This document shows, one piece after another, positions 7,363 through 15,700 of a stretch of 15,831 bases of DNA; the first letter of the stretch is position 1; every line of letters begins with the position of its first letter. Location of the stretch: assembly GCA_900549105.1 (NCBI GenBank), contig URND01000068.1, positions 1 to 15,831 of the forward strand, written 5' to 3'. The translations under genes and the position numbers were made by a program. The notes under the pieces are model-generated. The model had not been told where the DNA came from, made no database searches, and saw nothing but the letters and a program-made list of their open reading frames with translations. The DNA comes from an uncultured Eubacteriales bacterium (lineage in GTDB: Bacteria > Bacillota > Clostridia > Lachnospirales > Lachnospiraceae).

Positions 7363-7458
7363 CTCCATAATAATATTCCGTCTGATGCACAATGAAGTGT
7401 ACAGCTCTGTATTATTAGAAGATACATATTAAAAGATTAACAGTAGGAGGAAATTAAA
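7363..7458 (+). other. ilvN-ilvC intergenic spacer with inverted repeats
   Basis: TAATAATA (7368-7375) and TATTATTA (7410-7417) are perfect complements enclosing 34 nt that can form a small inner hairpin (TGCAC/GTGTA, 7386-7401). TACAG/CTGTA (7400-7411) is another short inverted repeat. A weak promoter is possible (TGCACA 7386-7391, 18 bp, TATTAT 7410-7415). No T-tract terminator is present. AGGAGG at 7445-7450 is the ilvC ribosome binding site. A role as mRNA processing or stability element is conceivable. Confidence 0.35.
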
Positions 7459-8475
7459 ATGGCTAAGATTTTTTATCAGGAAGACTGTAACCTGTCTCTC
7501 TTAGAGGGTAAGACGATTGCAATTATCGGTTATGGCAGCCAGGGACATGCACATGCGTTGAATTTGAAAGAGTCCGGATGTCATGTTATCATCGGACTTT
7601 ATGAAGGAAGCAAATCATGGGCAAAAGCAGAAGCTCAGGGATTTGAAGTGTTTACAGCAGCAGAAGCTGCAAAACAGGCAGATATCATCATGATTCTTAT
7701 TAATGATGAATTACAGGCAGATATGTACAAAAAAGATATCGAGCCAAACCTGGAAGAAGGAAACATGTTAATGTTTGCTCATGGCTTCAACATCCATTTC
7801 GGATGCATCGTACCTCCAAAATATGTTGACGTTACAATGATTGCTCCAAAGGCTCCGGGACATACTGTAAGAAGCGAGTTCCAGGAAGGCAAAGGAACAC
7901 CTTGCCTTGTCGCTGTATATCAGGATTACACCGGCAAAGCTCAGGAGATGGCTTTGGCTTACTCTCTTGGTATCGGCGGTGCAAGAGCCGGCGTTCTTGA
8001 AACAACTTTCAAGACAGAAACAGAAACTGACCTCTTTGGTGAACAGGCTGTTCTCTGCGGCGGTGTTTGCGCATTAATGCAGGCTGGTTTCGAGACATTG
8101 GTTGAAGCCGGTTATGACCCAAGAAACGCTTATTTTGAATGTATCCATGAAATGAAACTGATTGTTGACCTTATTTATCAGAGTGGTTTTGCAGGAATGA
8201 GATATTCTATTTCCAACACTGCAGAATACGGCGATTATATCACAGGTCCTAAGATTGTTACAGAGGATACAAAGAAAGCTATGAAGAAGATTCTTGCAGA
8301 TATCCAGGATGGTACATTTGCAAAAGACTTCCTGTTAGATATGTCTCCGGCAGGACGCCAGGTTCACTTCAAAGCTATGCGTGCTAAAGCGGCAGCGCAT
8401 CCATCTGAAGTTATCGGTGAGGAAATCCGTAAACTGTACAGCTGGAATGGCGAAGGAAAATTAATCGATAACTAA
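7459..8475 (+). CDS. ilvC: Ketol-acid reductoisomerase (class I)
   Basis: The enzyme isomerises and reduces acetolactate or acetohydroxybutyrate in valine, leucine and isoleucine synthesis, with Mg2+ and usually NADPH. At 338 residues it is the short class I form. The Rossmann domain has IIGYGSQGHAHALNL (residues 22-36). The cofactor loop is GLYEGSKSW (46-54): the serines that usually contact the 2'-phosphate (Ser51, Ser53) are present, but Tyr48-Glu49 stand where a basic residue is more common. The knotted C-terminal domain has metal-binding Asp191 and Glu195 in TETDLFGEQAVLCGG. Codon use differs from neighbours: of seven arginines four are AGA, two CGT and one CGC, none CGG, which suits a highly expressed gene. 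It has no terminator of its own; transcripts would run into the riboswitch terminator at 8579-8619. Confidence 0.97.
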   Translation: MAKIFYQEDCNLSLLEGKTIAIIGYGSQGHAHALNLKESGCHVIIGLYEGSKSWAKAEAQGFEVFTAAEAAKQADIIMILINDELQADMYKKDIEPNLEEGNMLMFAHGFNIHFGCIVPPKYVDVTMIAPKAPGHTVRSEFQEGKGTPCLVAVYQDYTGKAQEMALAYSLGIGGARAGVLETTFKTETETDLFGEQAVLCGGVCALMQAGFETLVEAGYDPRNAYFECIHEMKLIVDLIYQSGFAGMRYSISNTAEYGDYITGPKIVTEDTKKAMKKILADIQDGTFAKDFLLDMSPAGRQVHFKAMRAKAAAHPSEVIGEEIRKLYSWNGEGKLIDN

Positions 8476-8484
8476 TTTTTGGAC

Positions 8485-8513
8485 TTGACAAAAATAAGCT
8501 GTCACGTTAGAAT
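8485..8513 (+). promoter_or_regulatory. Predicted promoter of the pflA-pflB operon
   Basis: TTGACA (8485-8490), 17 bp, TAGAAT (8508-8513). The predicted start, about 8520, falls right at the 5' edge of the riboswitch aptamer. It begins only 9 nt after the ilvC stop codon. Confidence 0.8.
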
Positions 8514-8517
8514 CTGT

Positions 8518-8619
8518 ATCAGAACATATGACTGACGGATTTAGTGGAAGAACCACGTGAAGTATGTTTGTATATTAAGCCGACCGTCTGGGCATCAGCC
8601 CAGGCAGTCGGCTGTTTTT
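8518..8619 (+). promoter_or_regulatory. ZTP (pfl-motif) riboswitch controlling pflA-pflB
   Basis: The region matches the known ZTP aptamer in order. It has ATATGACTGACGGA (8525-8538), a P2 stem GTGG/CCAC, the segment TGAAGTATGTT that closes P1 by pairing AACATA (8523-8528) with TATGTT, a linker, and the strongly conserved GCCGACCGTCTGGGC block (8579-8593). This layout closely resembles the Thermosinus carboxydivorans ZTP aptamer as I recall it. ZTP/ZMP accumulate when 10-formyl-tetrahydrofolate is low; ligand binding is expected to prevent formation of the terminator at 8579-8619 and so turn on the operon. PFL makes formate, which feeds one-carbon metabolism, so the pairing makes sense; this RNA class was first named for its position upstream of pfl genes. 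Confidence 0.9.
8579..8619 (+). terminator. Riboswitch expression-platform terminator
   Basis: Left arm 8579-8593 pairs with right arm 8598-8612 over 15 positions (one C-A mismatch, one U-G wobble) around an ATCA loop, followed by TG and five T (8615-8619). The left arm is also the conserved 3' part of the ZTP aptamer, so aptamer and terminator compete. It probably also ends ilvC transcripts. Confidence 0.88.
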
Positions 8620-8640
8620 GTATGTAAAGGAGGTTAAAAA

Positions 8641-9366
8641 ATGACACTCGGGCGAATTCATTCAATTGAATCAATGGCGTTGGTCGATGGACCGGGGGTT
8701 CGTTCCGTTGTTTTTTTACAAGGCTGCCATCTTCGATGTCAGTATTGTCACAATCCGGACACATGGTCTATGACAGGAAATAATATTCAGGAGATATCGG
8801 CGGAGGCGCTTGTGAAGCGGTTAGCGCGTTTTAAGCCTTATTATGGAGATAAGGGCGGCGTGACTTTTTCCGGCGGCGAGCCATTACTCCAGAGAGATTT
8901 TCTTCAGGAAGCGCTGCTGCTGTGCAAGGCGGCCGGCCTGCATACCTGTCTGGACACGGCGGGCTGTGGCGTTGGAGGTTATGAGGATATACTTGCATAT
9001 ACAGATTTGGTTCTTCTGGATATAAAACATTATACGCGTGAGGGATATCGTTTAGTTACGGGTCGGGACCCGGAGGAGTCCCTTGCATTTTTAGAAACGG
9101 CGCAGCGGATGAATATTCCGCTTTGGATTCGCCATGTGGTTGTGCCGGGCCTTACCGATGGGGATGAACACCTGAAAGGCCTTGATAATTATATTCAGAC
9201 ATTAAAAAATGTGGAGCGGGTGGAACTGCTGCCTTATCATGTGCTTGGCGTTCATAAATATGCGGCGTTAAAAATTCCCTATCCTTTAGAGGGTGTGGAA
9301 CCAATGGAACCTCAGAAACTTTCAGACTGGCAGACACTTATGAATAATCATCGAAACGAATCTTAA
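8641..9366 (+). CDS. pflA: Pyruvate formate-lyase activating enzyme (radical SAM)
   Basis: This radical SAM enzyme uses a [4Fe-4S] cluster and S-adenosylmethionine to install the glycyl radical on PflB. The 241-residue length is normal. The cluster motif CHLRCQYC (Cys29, Cys33, Cys36, CX3CX2C) is followed by HNPDTW; SGGEPLLQ (Gly78-Gly79-Glu80) is the SAM-binding GGE motif; later IRHVVVPGLTD and ELLPYHVLGVHKY are typical of PflA. No extra ferredoxin-like cluster domain is inserted, which separates it from activases of glycerol dehydratase or benzylsuccinate synthase type. AAAGGAGG (8627-8634) precedes the ATG. It is the first gene after the riboswitch and lies 17 nt before pflB; pflA-before-pflB order is the reverse of the E. 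coli arrangement. Confidence 0.96.
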   Translation: MTLGRIHSIESMALVDGPGVRSVVFLQGCHLRCQYCHNPDTWSMTGNNIQEISAEALVKRLARFKPYYGDKGGVTFSGGEPLLQRDFLQEALLLCKAAGLHTCLDTAGCGVGGYEDILAYTDLVLLDIKHYTREGYRLVTGRDPEESLAFLETAQRMNIPLWIRHVVVPGLTDGDEHLKGLDNYIQTLKNVERVELLPYHVLGVHKYAALKIPYPLEGVEPMEPQKLSDWQTLMNNHRNES

Positions 9367-9383
9367 GAAGAGGAGCGAAAAAA

Positions 9384-11627
9384 ATGAGTATTGATGTGAA
9401 CTGCACTGCATGGAGAGGATTTAAGACGGGCGAATGGCGGCATTTAGTGAATGTACGCAATTTTATTCAGAAAAATTATACCCCCTATGAAGGGGACGAA
9501 GGCTTTCTTGCGCCGATTTCTGAGCGGACAGAAAAGGTTTGGGCAAAAGCCAGTGATTTGATTATTGAGGAATTGAAAAAGGGCATTATCGATGTGGAGA
9601 CCAATGTGGTATCCGGCATTGATAATTTTGCTCCGGGATATATTGATAAAGAAAATGAAGTGATTGTGGGTCTGCAGACAGACGCGCCGCTGAAACGGAT
9701 TGTCAATCTTTTCGGCGGTATGCGTATGGCAACTTCAGCTCTGGAGCAGTATGGCTATAAGCTGAACCCTGAGATAGAGCATCATTTCCGGCTTTATCGC
9801 AGAACCCATAATGACGGTGTATTTGACGCATATCCGGAGAGGACCCGCCAGGCGCGCCATGCCGGACTTCTTACCGGTCTGCCGGATGCCTATGGACGGG
9901 GAAGGATTGTCGGAGATTACCGCCGGGTGCCATTATACGGCACGGATTTTCTGATTGAAGAAAAGAAAAAAGATTTGGTGATGATTGACGGCCCGATGAC
10001 TGATGAGCGGATTCGACTTCGGGAAGAGGTTCAGATGCAGATTCGCGCCCTGGAAGAAATGCGGAGTATGGCATCGAAATACGGCTGCGATATTTCACGG
10101 CCTGCGGAAAATGCAAGAGAGGCCGTGCAGAATCTTTACATGGGTTATCTGGCCGGAATTAAAGAAAATAACGGCGCCGCCATTTCTCTGGGCCGTACAG
10201 CCACTTTCCTGGATATTTATATTCAGAGAGATATCGAGGAAGGAATTCTTGATGAGCAGGGAGCTCAGGAGTTGATTGACCAGTTTATTATCAAGCTTCG
10301 CCTTGCTCGTCATCTTCGGACACCGGAATATAATGAACTTTTCGGCGGGGATCCGACATGGGTAACGGAAGCTCTGGGCGGCATGGGCATTGACGGCCGA
10401 ACCCTTGTCACAAAAAATACTTTCCGCTATCTGCACAGTCTGACCAATCTTGGCACAGCGCCGGAGCCGAATATGACCGTACTCTGGAGTCAGAATCTGC
10501 CGCAGCCATTTAAGAATTATTGTTCAAAAATGAGTATCGGCACCGATTCGATTCAGTATGAAAATGATGATTTGATGCGGCCGATGTATGGGGATGATTA
10601 CTGTATTTCCTGCTGTGTTTCAGCTATGGCTGTCGGCAAACAGATGCAGATGTTCGGGGCCAGAGCCAATCTGGCGAAGAGTCTGCTGCTTGCCATCAAC
10701 GGCGGTGTGGATGAGAAAAAAGGTACCCATGTGATTCCAAACATTGAACACGATATGGATGATGTGCTGGAATATTCAAAGGTATTGACGAATTATAAAA
10801 AGGTGTTGGCTTACGTGGCTGAGCTTTATGTGGATACGATTAACATTATCCATTATATGCACGATAAGTATGCTTATGAATCCAGTCAGATGGCTCTGCA
10901 TGATACGCTGGTTGACCGGATTGCCGCTTTTGGTATTGCGGGACTTTCCATTGCGGCGGATTCTCTGTCGGCCATTAAATTTGCAAAGGTGCGGCCGGTT
11001 CGAAATGAAGCGGGGATTGCCGTGGACTTTGAGGTTGAGGGCGATTTTCCGAAGTATGGCAATGATGACGACCGGGTGGATGACATTGCCGTGGAGATTG
11101 TATCCTATTTCTCCGCGGAGCTTAAGAAACATCCGTTATACCGCAATGGTATTCACACCCTTTCCGCGCTGACAATCACCAGCAATGTTATGTATGGAAA
11201 GAAGACCGGGGCAACGCCGGATGGACGTAAATCCGGAGAACCTTTTGCGCCGGGAGCAAACCCAATGCACGGAAGGGATATGAATGGGGCCCTTGCTTCC
11301 CTGAATTCAGTTGCTAAAATTCCATATCGGGCCGTATGCCAGGATGGGGTTTCCAATACCTTCTCGATTGTACCGAAGGCCCTTGGAAAAACAGAGGATG
11401 AGCGGGTAGCAAACCTGGTATCCATCCTCGACGGATATTTTGTTCAGGGGGCTCATCATTTGAATGTCAATGTCATGAATCGGGAAATCTTAATGGACGC
11501 TATGGACCATCCGGAAAAATATCCAACGCTGACTATTCGTGTCTCCGGTTATGCGGTCAATTTCAACCGTCTCAGCCGGGAACAGCAGCAGGAGGTTATC
11601 AAACGTACCTTCCATGAGAGTATGTAA
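9384..11627 (+). CDS. pflB: Pyruvate formate-lyase (glycyl radical enzyme)
   Basis: PFL splits pyruvate with CoA into acetyl-CoA and formate under strict anaerobiosis, in the cytoplasm. The 747-residue length is normal. The N-terminus (TAWRGFKTGEW, then NYTPYEGDE) is that of true PFL. The active-site pair Cys410-Cys411 lies in CISCCVSAMAVGKQMQMFG, and the glycyl radical residue is Gly722 in RVSGYAVNFNRLS near the C-terminus. The adjacent cysteine pair marks pyruvate or 2-ketobutyrate lyases rather than diol dehydratases, choline lyase or HPAD, which have a single thiyl cysteine with a nearby Glu. GAGGAG (9370-9375) is the ribosome binding site. A strong terminator follows at 11645-11685, ending the operon. 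Confidence 0.97.
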   Translation: MSIDVNCTAWRGFKTGEWRHLVNVRNFIQKNYTPYEGDEGFLAPISERTEKVWAKASDLIIEELKKGIIDVETNVVSGIDNFAPGYIDKENEVIVGLQTDAPLKRIVNLFGGMRMATSALEQYGYKLNPEIEHHFRLYRRTHNDGVFDAYPERTRQARHAGLLTGLPDAYGRGRIVGDYRRVPLYGTDFLIEEKKKDLVMIDGPMTDERIRLREEVQMQIRALEEMRSMASKYGCDISRPAENAREAVQNLYMGYLAGIKENNGAAISLGRTATFLDIYIQRDIEEGILDEQGAQELIDQFIIKLRLARHLRTPEYNELFGGDPTWVTEALGGMGIDGRTLVTKNTFRYLHSLTNLGTAPEPNMTVLWSQNLPQPFKNYCSKMSIGTDSIQYENDDLMRPMYGDDYCISCCVSAMAVGKQMQMFGARANLAKSLLLAINGGVDEKKGTHVIPNIEHDMDDVLEYSKVLTNYKKVLAYVAELYVDTINIIHYMHDKYAYESSQMALHDTLVDRIAAFGIAGLSIAADSLSAIKFAKVRPVRNEAGIAVDFEVEGDFPKYGNDDDRVDDIAVEIVSYFSAELKKHPLYRNGIHTLSALTITSNVMYGKKTGATPDGRKSGEPFAPGANPMHGRDMNGALASLNSVAKIPYRAVCQDGVSNTFSIVPKALGKTEDERVANLVSILDGYFVQGAHHLNVNVMNREILMDAMDHPEKYPTLTIRVSGYAVNFNRLSREQQQEVIKRTFHESM

Positions 11628-11644
11628 TTCTATTATAGAAGTCA

Positions 11645-11685
11645 AAGAGGCAGTCTTACAAAGATGTAAGATTGCTTCTTTTTTT
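11645..11685 (+). terminator. Intrinsic terminator of the pflA-pflB operon
   Basis: Arms 11645-11659 and 11666-11680 pair over 15 bp (two G-U wobbles) around a 6-nt loop. The 3' arm runs directly into a T tract through 11685. It lies 17 nt after the pflB stop. Confidence 0.9.
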
Positions 11686-11761
11686 GTAAGGCGAATCGAT
11701 GGCTGTGAAATCTCCGAAGCTTTATACTTGTATTAAAGTTAAAGACAAGGAGGCAGCGATA

Positions 11762-12460
11762 ATGAAATTGATTTGGAAGAGTATAAAGTTAGTAATTTTT
11801 TGCAAACTGCTGAAGATGATGATGGGCATCGGTCTTTTGGTATTTTCTATATTTATGTTTAAAGGTTATTCGGATTATAAAGATGCTCTGGAAAAAAAAC
11901 CGCTGGCCCAGGCCATGGAAGAAATTGTGCAAAAACCGTCCTATGTTTCGTTAGAACAGGTTCCAGATATATATAAGCAGGCGTTGGTTGCGGTTGAGGA
12001 CCATCGGTTTTATGACCATATGGGTGTGGATGTGATTGCCACAGGCCGGGCGGTCATCAACGACATTAAGGCCATGGATTTCGTGGAAGGCGGAAGCACC
12101 ATCACCCAACAACTGGCAAAAAATATGTATTTTAGCCAGGAGAAGACGCTGGACAGAAAGGCAGCGGAAATGTTTATGGCGCTGAAAATTGAGCGGGAAT
12201 ACAGTAAGGAAGAAATACTGGAAGCCTATATTAACAGTATTTATTACGGGGAGGGATATTATTCTCTGAGAGAAGCCAGCCTGGGATACTTTGGAAAGGA
12301 GCCCTGGGATATGACCGATGATGAATGTACCCTTCTTGTCGGCGTTCCAAATGCCCCTGCAGTGTATGCGCCGTCGGTGGATATGGAGATGGCCAGAAAA
12401 AGACAGCGGCAGGTGTTGAGTATGATGCAGCAAAATGAAGTGCTGGCAGAAGTGAATTAA
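11762..12460 (+). CDS. Monofunctional peptidoglycan glycosyltransferase (GT51)
   Basis: This protein polymerises lipid II into glycan strands on the outer face of the membrane. Start ATG 11762 (232 residues) is chosen because AAGGAGG (11747-11753) lies 8 nt before it; an upstream in-frame ATG at 11699 has no such site. Residues about 17-38 form one membrane anchor (MMMGIGLLVFSIFMF). The GT51 motifs appear in order: VAVEDHRFYDHMGVD with catalytic Glu79, GGSTITQQLAKNMYF, RKAAEMFMALKIEREYSKEEILEAYINSIYYGEGYYSLREAS, and GVPNAPAVYAPS. The transpeptidase domain of bifunctional class A penicillin-binding proteins is absent, so it is an MtgA/MGT-like form, natural for its length. It has terminators on both sides and is probably monocistronic; a promoter was not clearly found. 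Confidence 0.93.
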   Translation: MKLIWKSIKLVIFCKLLKMMMGIGLLVFSIFMFKGYSDYKDALEKKPLAQAMEEIVQKPSYVSLEQVPDIYKQALVAVEDHRFYDHMGVDVIATGRAVINDIKAMDFVEGGSTITQQLAKNMYFSQEKTLDRKAAEMFMALKIEREYSKEEILEAYINSIYYGEGYYSLREASLGYFGKEPWDMTDDECTLLVGVPNAPAVYAPSVDMEMARKRQRQVLSMMQQNEVLAEVN

Positions 12461-12505
12461 AACAGGAGCATCTGAAATATGCGATGTTCGAATGAGTATA
12501 AATAT

Positions 12506-12555
12506 GACCTTCGGAGTCAAATCCGCGCGAGATTTGACTTTGGGGGTCATTTTTT
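12506..12555 (+). terminator. Long intrinsic terminator after the GT51 gene
   Basis: Arms 12506-12523 and 12531-12548 pair over 18 positions with no mismatch (several G-U wobbles) around a 7-nt CGCGCGA loop, and the pairing extends by two A-T pairs. Six T follow (12550-12555). The wobbles are all oriented to favour the + strand RNA. Confidence 0.92.
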
Positions 12556-12570
12556 GTCGATGGATGATAA

Positions 12571-12600
12571 TTGAAAATTCAGAGTTTGTCATGATAGAAT
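12571..12600 (+). promoter_or_regulatory. Extended -10 promoter of the giant adhesin gene
   Basis: TTGAAA (12571-12576), 18 bp, TAGAAT (12595-12600), with TG one base upstream of the -10 box (12592-12593), the extended -10 signature. The predicted start is near 12607. Confidence 0.7.
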
Positions 12601-12760
12601 AAGCATATCCGGAAGACCTGTCTGGTTGACCGAAATAATCTTTTATTCAGAGCTTTGTTCAAAGCAGATATCCAAAATGAATGAAGAAGGAAAATAAATA
12701 AAGGAGGTACATGGAACTAGCTGTATTTACATTTTAATTCATTGAAAGGAGAAAAAATTT
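12601..12760 (+). other. Roughly 150-nt 5' leader of the giant adhesin gene
   Basis: No known riboswitch motif is recognised here. A short hairpin GCTTTG/CAAAGC lies at 12652-12665. There are two Shine-Dalgarno sequences: AAGGAGG (12701-12707), 3 nt before an 8-codon ORF, and AAAGGAG (12745-12751), 9 nt before the main ATG 12761. Confidence 0.5.
12711..12737 (+). CDS. Possible 8-codon upstream ORF (leader peptide)
   Basis: ATG at 12711 opens MELAVFTF and stops at TAA 12735-12737, 23 nt before the adhesin start. A perfect AAGGAGG lies just before it, but the 3-nt spacing is shorter than usual. It may be a real regulatory leader peptide, or the Shine-Dalgarno may be a ribosome standby site. 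Confidence 0.3.
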   Translation: MELAVFTF

Positions 12761-15700
12761 ATGACAAAACTGAAGAGTCGAATGGCCGGGGTAATGGCCG
12801 GTTTATTGTGTATTATGAGTATTTTGCAGCCCCTGCCATTATATGCGAGCGGGGAAGAAACAGAGCCGGAGCCGGTCAGATACCGGGTGTCTGCTCTGTA
12901 TCATGGGCAGGGAAATGTGGCAATAACAGATGATTCGGGAGTGAAACACGAAATTTCAGTTCCGGAGGCGGAGACAGCCTTTGAGTGTGATGCCGGGGCA
13001 AGTCTGATGCTGAAAGCGGAAGCGGAAGAAGGATATGAGGTTGAGGCTGTTGAAATCAGCGGCCCGGAGGCAGAAATCGAACGAGTGGAGGCCGCTGCCA
13101 TGCCGGACAGCCGGAATGTTTATGAAAGCGAGATACAGGTCTTATCAGATATTCAGATACAGGTCTATTTTGTGGCTATAACAGAAAACGCTGATTCCGA
13201 GTCGGCAGCAGAGGCAGCGCCGGCAGCAGAGCCCGAGTCGGCAACAGAGACAGAGTCGGCCGCAGAAACAGAATCAGCGAGCGAAACGAAATTAAAGGAT
13301 GAGGTGAGGACTAATGAAACAGCATCGGATATGTTGGAAACAGAGTCAGAGAATGGCTTGGAAGAGTCAGAGAATGGCTTGGAATCAGAAGTGGAGTCAG
13401 AGTCGGAGAGCGGTTTGGAACTGGAAACAGAAATCATGGAGTCAGAGACCGCTGTATTGGAAACAGAATTTCAGCTTGGCGAGGAACAGGATGGGCTTTT
13501 GTCGGAATCGGAGCGGGCAGAGGCAGAAACATTGTCAAAGGAGATGGATACGGCAATAAAGGTCAATGAAAATATGATGACTTTGAGTGTGGGGGAGGTC
13601 GGTCAGAACTGGGGAATGTATTCTCTGTTTGTGAAGCCTGTAATTATCGGTGAATTTGAGCCGGACTATCTTTCGGACCCCTATTCTCATATTATTCAGA
13701 CAGGGCCGACATTTTCGGAGTGTACGCGGACAGCCTATTGTGTGCAGTACGGCACGCCAATTCCAGCCGGAAGTTATACAACGGAAACGGTTTTGCCCCA
13801 GTTGCAGCAAAATTATATCGGGTATGCGCTGGCCTATGGGTGGAAACAAACGGGTACGGCCTATGATGAATCCCAATATTCAAGCATAGAAGCCCGCACG
13901 GAGTATGCGGTAACTCAGGCAATCATCTGGGCCTGCAGCCGGGGAAAATTTAATACGGATTCGGGAGAAGCTGCCATTCATCAAATTATACAGAATACCC
14001 ACAATCCGGCCCACGGTGAGGCTTATTATGAACAGCTTAAGGCAGTCATATTAAATGCTGAGACGATACCTTCTTTTTCCGGGAATGATGAAAATAATCC
14101 GCCGACAATTTTGCTGTCATGGAATTCGGAGGACAAAAGATATGAATCCATCGTGTCCGATTCAAACGGTGTTTTGGACAGATATAACTATGCCCATGAC
14201 GGCATCCATTTTGAAAGAAACGGCAGTCAGCTTACGATTTGGAGCAATAACCTGTATACGGATGGGGTAAATGTGAGCGCTGAATATGTAAATAATGGCG
14301 GGGCCAATGCGGTTGTGACATGGAATGGCGAGAATGGGACTCAGGATTTGGCAACCTACGCTGAAATTTCCAATCGTGTATATTCTTATATTCGGATTGT
14401 CACGGAGGGGCTTGGTTCGCTGGAATTAAAAAAGAAATCTTCAAATCCGGAGGCTTCGGATAATAACGGGGCTTACTCTATGGAAGGTGCAGTTTATGGC
14501 ATTTATGACGCTTCAAATCAGGAAGTTGGCCGGATTCGGACAGATGCCGGCGGATGGGGACAACTGACGGATATTCCGGCAGGTACATATACAGTAAAGG
14601 AAATTGCAGCGCCGGATGGTTTTTATGTGGATACGGCGGCACATAATGTGACGATTGTTCCGGGGCAGGCCGCAGCCCTCACGGTGGAAGATGTTCCGAA
14701 AATGGAAGCGATAGATATTATTTTGGCAAAAATCGATGCGGAAACGGAAACCAATCAGCCCTCCGGCAGTGCATCTCTGGAAGGAGCTTTATTTAATGTG
14801 AAATTTTATAATGTGCAGCAGGATTCAGACCCGGCTTCCTCCGGCTGTGAACCTGCAAGACATTGGCTGCTTAAAACCGATGCCGATGGATATTGCAGGT
14901 TTAAGGACAGTTATAAAGTATCCGGCGATGATTTTTATTATGATTCCAGCGGGAAGGAAGCGCTGCCTTGCGGAACGTTGACTATACAGGAAGCAGAGGC
15001 GCCGAAGGGCTATCTACTAAATGATGAGCTGTTTGTGAGAAAAATAGCGGCTGGAGATTCTGAGGGAGTTTCATCCTATAATTATCCGATAATTTCAGAT
15101 ATACCTCAGAAAATCCAGATTGAACTGGAAAAGGTGGACAGTGAAACCGGAGAAGGAACGCCCCAGGGAGCGGCTTCCCTTGAAGGGGCGGTTTATGAAG
15201 TGTTGGATTCAGAAAATAAGCTGGCCGACACGCTGACAGTCGACAGCAGGGGCCATGCGGTGTCAAAAGAATTGCCGACAGGTATTTATCAGGTGAAAGA
15301 AACAATTTCTTCCAATGGATATTTGGTGGATTCAAACGCATATACGGTGGATGCTTCAAATCCGGAGGATAAGACATCAAAGGTATTAAAATATAAAGTC
15401 ACCAGCGGCGAGGATATCATTCGCGGGGATGTGGAGATTGTAAAGTTTTATGAGAAACTTGATGAAGATTCGGATACACTGGAGGGGATTGAAAATGTGG
15501 AATTTACTTTTACATCGAAAACGACGGGGGAAGTTGTACGAAAGATTGTGACAGATAAAAAAGGGTTCGCAACAACGGCATTGGCGGAACAGCCCCGGGG
15601 AAGCCTCCTGTTTGACACATATATCGTGACAGAAACTGAATATCCTGAAGAAGTGAAACCTATAGAGCCTTTTGAAGTGACCATATCCGAGGAAGGGGTT

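Noticed and set aside
9384..11627. Diol dehydratase or choline lyase-type glycyl radical enzyme linked to the EutQ-like gene
   Set aside because: The Cys410-Cys411 pair and the N-terminal sequence are those of true pyruvate formate-lyase, and its activase lacks the extra cluster domain.
11699..11761. Upstream start for the GT51 protein
   Set aside because: No Shine-Dalgarno before 11699, while AAGGAGG lies 8 nt before ATG 11762.
12601..12760. c-di-GMP riboswitch in the adhesin leader
   Set aside because: The conserved GEMM core sequences are not present.
13343..13420. CRISPR-like or intergenic repeat
   Set aside because: Units are in-frame, 21 bp, without spacers, and lie within a coding region.
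13165..13437. Serine/aspartate-rich ORF on the - strand
   Set aside because: It is the mirror of the Glu/Ser-rich linker of the adhesin; the + strand frame is the one that continues open for 1,023 codons.
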